From: Rubrobacter sp.
GTDB taxonomy: Bacteria > Actinomycetota > Rubrobacteria > Rubrobacterales > Rubrobacteraceae
Assembly: GCA_013817025.1 (NCBI GenBank)
Contig: JACDDK010000033.1
Location: 1-9,090 of the forward strand
Length of the DNA stretch: 9,090 bases
Direction: 5' to 3'
A program made the position numbers and the translations under genes. Positions 6,858-9,090 of this stretch are shown piece after piece. Each line of letters starts with the position of its first letter. The first letter of the stretch is position 1. The notes beneath the pieces are model-generated. The model searched no databases. It saw only the letters and a program-made list of their open reading frames with translations, and was not told where the DNA came from.

Positions 6858-6875
6858 TTCCGACGCGTGTCGGGA
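6858..6875. terminator. Hairpin between convergent genes
   Basis: TTCCGAC (6858-6864) pairs with GTCGGGA (6869-6875), a 7-bp stem with one G-T wobble around a GCGT loop. It lies in the 34 bp between the convergent stops of the regulator and the zinc-ribbon gene, so it could serve both strands. No T-tract follows on either side. Position and symmetry favour a bidirectional terminator of the T-less kind. Confidence 0.45.
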
Positions 6876-6880
6876 AGCGG

Positions 6881-7363
6881 TCAGGACGCGGCGGGGAGCT
6901 GGAGCTTCGCCAGGCGAGCCTCGCGGCCGGCGCGGTGGCCTCGGTAGTAGTCGAGGCGGTCGTGGGCCTCGTCCCAACTGCTCAGGCGGTGGTTGTTATG
7001 GAAAGATGGGATCTCCCGGTAGCGACCGTCGAGCCAGCCGCACCAGTACGCTTCGCTGTGGTCCGGGGACTTCCATGTGGTCGGGGTGGTGGAGGGTGGC
7101 AGGACCTCCGAGCCGCACGACGGGCAAAAGTACACGCCGTCGGGGAGGCGGCGCATTTCCGGGTGGCCGCATTCGCAGGCGTGAGCGCCGATTACGTCCG
7201 GGAGGGTGAGGATGTCCTCAAGCGTCTTGAGGACCGGGCCCGAGATCAGGGACCCGCATTCGTCGCAGCGGCGGGAGTCGCGCCCGAGAGTCTGGAGGTG
7301 GCCCGCTTCGCAGGCCGGACAGATGATGGAACGGGGTCCGGCGGTTGTCGAGAGGTCTTCCAT
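6881..7363 (-). CDS. Small protein with two zinc-ribbon knuckle pairs and a C-terminal RMF-like region, function unknown
   Basis: 160 residues. The first ribbon uses C15-x2-C18 and C33-x2-C36. The second uses the H61/C63/C65 cluster and C80-x2-C83, in a G-V-Y-F-C-P-S-C-G setting. A Pro/Thr-rich linker at about 88-98 leads to a polar aromatic C-terminal region with two copies of Y-(W/Y)-x-G-x3-G-R, at 106-114 and 139-147. These are joined by a stretch containing SSWDEAHDRLD. That helix-loop-helix wording, rich in Gly and Arg, recalls ribosome modulation factor, but identity is low. I do not recognise a named family for the whole protein. Such Zn ribbons usually bind nucleic acid or mediate protein contacts. 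The ATG follows AAAGGAAG by 4-5 bases. It is a single gene, convergent with the regulator and 149 bp downstream of the phosphoribosyltransferase on the same strand, so it probably has its own promoter. Confidence 0.75.
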   Translation of the reverse strand: MEDLSTTAGPRSIICPACEAGHLQTLGRDSRRCDECGSLISGPVLKTLEDILTLPDVIGAHACECGHPEMRRLPDGVYFCPSCGSEVLPPSTTPTTWKSPDHSEAYWCGWLDGRYREIPSFHNNHRLSSWDEAHDRLDYYRGHRAGREARLAKLQLPAAS

Positions 7364-7382
7364 CGCTCTTCCTTTCGGAGCA

Positions 7383-7398
7383 GGTACTTCTAAGTACC
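7383..7398. promoter_or_regulatory. Perfect palindrome GGTACTT-CT-AAGTACC upstream of the zinc-ribbon gene
   Basis: Seven-base arms match perfectly around a 2-base centre, ending 20 bases before the zinc-ribbon ATG and just upstream of its ribosome site. The 2-base centre is too tight for a good RNA hairpin, so a DNA-binding dimer site is the simpler reading. The surrounding 7364-7512 is the most AT-rich DNA in the window. It also holds the palindrome CAATATTG (7458-7465). I find no well-spaced -35/-10 pair and no T-tract terminator for the phosphoribosyltransferase there. Confidence 0.45.
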
Positions 7399-7512
7399 GT
7401 TAATGATGCTCTACGAACGATAAGAGGACATCGCGCAAATGGTTGATCTTTTAATCACAATATTGACTGACGTTTTTCTAGCCCATATTAGGTAGAGGCG
7501 CGTCACTGCTCG

Positions 7513-8670
7513 TCAGAGTGTGTACCGGCCGGAGGAGAGTTGCTCCAGGACGCGCTCCCGCAGCGCCGGGAGGTCGCCGGAGGCTTGGAGTGGTCCGAGC
7601 AAGTCGCGGGCGTTCTCGGGAGGAGGCTGGTTGTCCGGGAGTATGACGTGGGTGCCGTCCTTTAGCTCGAAGAGGCGCTTGCGACCGCCGCGTTTACCGC
7701 GTTTGGAGCGGTCCTCGCCGTTCACCTCGACGATGTCCAGGGAGTAGTCGATCATGGGTGCCGAGGCGATGGCGCCGCCCACGCCGTATGCGTCGCAGAC
7801 CGGATTGAGGTGCAGAATGTACTCCACGTCTATGCCACCGGAGGCGAAGATCTTGACGTGCGAGAAACCGTTGCGGTCGAGCTCCCAGCGCACCTCGCGC
7901 ATCAAGTCGCGGAAGTCCCCGCGTCGGTTGCCGGGCGTGTCCAGCCGCACCGCCTGAATGGTGTCGGGGATGGCGCGGGCGGCGATCAGGGCTCCGAACT
8001 TCTCGTCGTCGAAGGTGTCTATGAGGATGGTGCGCGGTACTGATGCGTCCACGGCTTCGTCGAACGCTCTCGCGGTCTCGGCGGTCGAGCCGATCACGAG
8101 TACCAGAGCGTGGGGGAGGGTGCCGCTGGAGGGGATGTCGAAGCGTTTGGTGGCGAGGTCCACGGCCACGGAGTCACAGCCGCCGAGATAGGCGTTTCGC
8201 TCGATCATCGGGGTGATCGCCGGGTGCATCCGGCGCGCTCCAAACGAGATCACCGGCTTCTCACCCGCCGCCAACCGGCACCGCGCCGCACCCGTGGCAA
8301 CCCCCGACGCCTGGCACAACATGCCGAGTATCGCCGTCTCGTGCTCGGCGAACGCGCCATATGGCCCGGTGAGCGTCAGGATCGGCTCGAAGGGACGGCA
8401 GATCGTACCCTCCGGCACCGCCCGCGCCTCGACCTCCACATCCGCGAGAAGCGTCGCCACCTCGTCCAGCCCCGCCACCACGAACCACTTGTCCGGGTCG
8501 CTCGACTTCAGCATTACCTCGACGTGGACCGGGGAGTCCTGAAGGCCGCGCGCCCGCAACACCTCCATCGTGCGGTGGAAGTAGGAGTCGGCCACGTCGG
8601 CGCGCAGTATCTCCGCGTCCGTGGCCGTGTTGAACCGCTTCGCCCCGCCGTCAGCTCTCTGTTCGACCAA
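7513..8670 (-). CDS. Nicotinate phosphoribosyltransferase (short, archaeal-type)
   Basis: 385 residues from the TTG at 8670. Family marks in order (numbered from TTG) are the KRFNTATDAEILRADVADSY opening (11-30), RPFEPILTLTGPY (92-104), SFGARRMHP (142-150) with substrate-site basic residues, AYLGGCDS (160-167), DTFDDE (218-223), VRLDTPGNRRGDFR (241-254), ASGGIDVEYI (276-285) and the phosphate-binding GVGGAIASAP (296-305). It makes nicotinate mononucleotide from nicotinate and PRPP, the NAD salvage step, in the cytoplasm. Start choice: GTG at 8751 or ATG at 8742 also lie in frame, but they overlap the start of the divergent gene and add residues the family lacks. The TTG has a strong GGGAAAGGG site 6 bases upstream. 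The C-terminus has no cysteines. Related quinolinate enzymes (NadC) share the fold, but these motifs fit the nicotinate branch better. Confidence 0.87.
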   Translation of the reverse strand: MVEQRADGGAKRFNTATDAEILRADVADSYFHRTMEVLRARGLQDSPVHVEVMLKSSDPDKWFVVAGLDEVATLLADVEVEARAVPEGTICRPFEPILTLTGPYGAFAEHETAILGMLCQASGVATGAARCRLAAGEKPVISFGARRMHPAITPMIERNAYLGGCDSVAVDLATKRFDIPSSGTLPHALVLVIGSTAETARAFDEAVDASVPRTILIDTFDDEKFGALIAARAIPDTIQAVRLDTPGNRRGDFRDLMREVRWELDRNGFSHVKIFASGGIDVEYILHLNPVCDAYGVGGAIASAPMIDYSLDIVEVNGEDRSKRGKRGGRKRLFELKDGTHVILPDNQPPPENARDLLGPLQASGDLPALRERVLEQLSSGRYTL

Positions 8671-8679
8671 CCCGAGCCC

Positions 8680-8709
8680 TTTCCCATAGCCTGCCTGCCG
8701 CGTATGATA
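8680..8709. promoter_or_regulatory. Compact divergent promoter with overlapping -10 boxes
   Basis: TATGAT (8703-8708, plus strand) and TATCAT (8709-8704, minus strand) are the two readings of one TATGATA core, each matching the -10 consensus at five of six positions. Plus-strand TTTCCC (8680-8685) gives a weak -35 at 17 bp. The minus-strand -35 (CTCCCG) is poor. The core sits in the 70 bp between the TTG of the phosphoribosyltransferase and the ATG of the GGT-like gene and could serve both. Confidence 0.42.
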
Positions 8710-8740
8710 GCCAATTGTGGAGACTTCGGGAGAGGATCGC

Positions 8741-9090
8741 ATGACGCACACCTTCGCCGTATCGGCGGGGACGCCCTACGCCGCGTCAGCCGCCGCCGAG
8801 GTCTATCGCGCCGGAGGCAACGCCGCCGACGCAGCCGTGGCCGCCGCCGCAGCCGTAGCCGTCACCGAACCGCTGATGTCTTCGATAGGTGGGGGCGGCT
8901 TCGCTCTCGTGCGCGACCCTTCCGGTTCCGCCGAACTCATCGACTACTTCGACGCCATGCCGGGCAAGGGACTCCCCGCCTCGGCCTTCGGAGCTAACGG
9001 AAACCCCCAGAAGGTCGTCCTCAAGTACGGCGCGGGTGTCGACTCCATCGTCGGGGGAGCTTCCTGCGGCGTGCCGGGCTCCCTGCGGGG
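8741..9090 (+). CDS. Gamma-glutamyltransferase-like (Ntn-hydrolase) protein, N-terminal part only
   Basis: 116 codons are visible before the right edge; family members are about 500-580 residues, cleaved by themselves at a Thr much further on, which is outside the window. Seen: the AGGNAADAAVAAAAAVAVTEP helix (24-44), SSIGGGGFALV (47-57), the IDYFDAMPGKGLP segment (67-79) and CGVPGSLRG (109-117), all in GGT order and spacing. GGTs hydrolyse or transfer gamma-glutamyl groups. Here the Arg of the usual D-x-R-E-x-A-P motif (Arg114 in E. coli, which holds the donor carboxylate) is replaced by Phe70, so the substrate may differ. No signal peptide is present, unlike periplasmic GGTs. The ATG follows AGAGGA by 4 bases. 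It is divergent from the phosphoribosyltransferase. Superfamily is certain, activity is not. Confidence 0.88.
   Translation, partial: MTHTFAVSAGTPYAASAAAEVYRAGGNAADAAVAAAAAVAVTEPLMSSIGGGGFALVRDPSGSAELIDYFDAMPGKGLPASAFGANGNPQKVVLKYGAGVDSIVGGASCGVPGSLR

Noticed and set aside
8110..8997. 295-residue plus-strand open frame spanning the phosphoribosyltransferase and the GGT-like start
   Set aside because: It is Arg/His-rich, runs across two well-supported genes in other frames, and has no recognisable domain.

Overview
The window is GC-rich bacterial chromosome, densely coded on both strands, with GTG and possibly TTG starts beside ATG, short intergenic gaps and no T-tract terminators. The gene families and codon use fit a high-GC actinomycete, possibly Rubrobacter or a close relative. 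That placement is inference from style and families, as no marker gene is present. I see no rRNA, tRNA, CRISPR, insertion sequence or phage gene.

Layout, left to right. A truncated UPF0173 metallo-beta-lactamase-fold hydrolase runs off the left edge on the minus strand. Divergent from it is a half-size YdcZ/DUF606 membrane protein. Next comes a tight plus-strand operon: a GH15 glucoamylase/trehalase-type hydrolase, a monofunctional glutamate formimidoyltransferase (FtcD N-part only), and a branch-10 nitrilase-type amidase. The first gap is 5 bp and the second junction is an ATGA overlap. Converging on this operon is a lactate-permease-family transporter (LctP/LldP). It is divergently transcribed, across only 38 bp, from an XRE-cupin regulator of PuuR type. 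This pair looks like a self-contained uptake-and-control unit, with two inverted repeats at the shared control region.

A small minus-strand protein follows, with two N-terminal zinc-ribbon knuckle pairs and a C-terminal Y-x-x-G-x3-G-R repeat recalling ribosome modulation factor. The last genes are a nicotinate phosphoribosyltransferase (minus) and a gamma-glutamyltransferase-like protein (plus, cut by the right edge). These two are divergent from one compact region whose -10 boxes on the two strands appear to overlap.

How they work together: the GH15-FtcD-amidase operon joins sugar release to one-carbon/nitrogen salvage from histidine breakdown. The permease would import a 2-hydroxy-acid under the cupin regulator. 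The phosphoribosyltransferase serves NAD salvage. The region reads as ordinary catabolic chromosome. I found no convincing undescribed multi-gene system. The most unusual items are the zinc-ribbon/RMF-like protein, the GGT-like protein lacking the substrate-binding Arg, and the compact divergent control regions.
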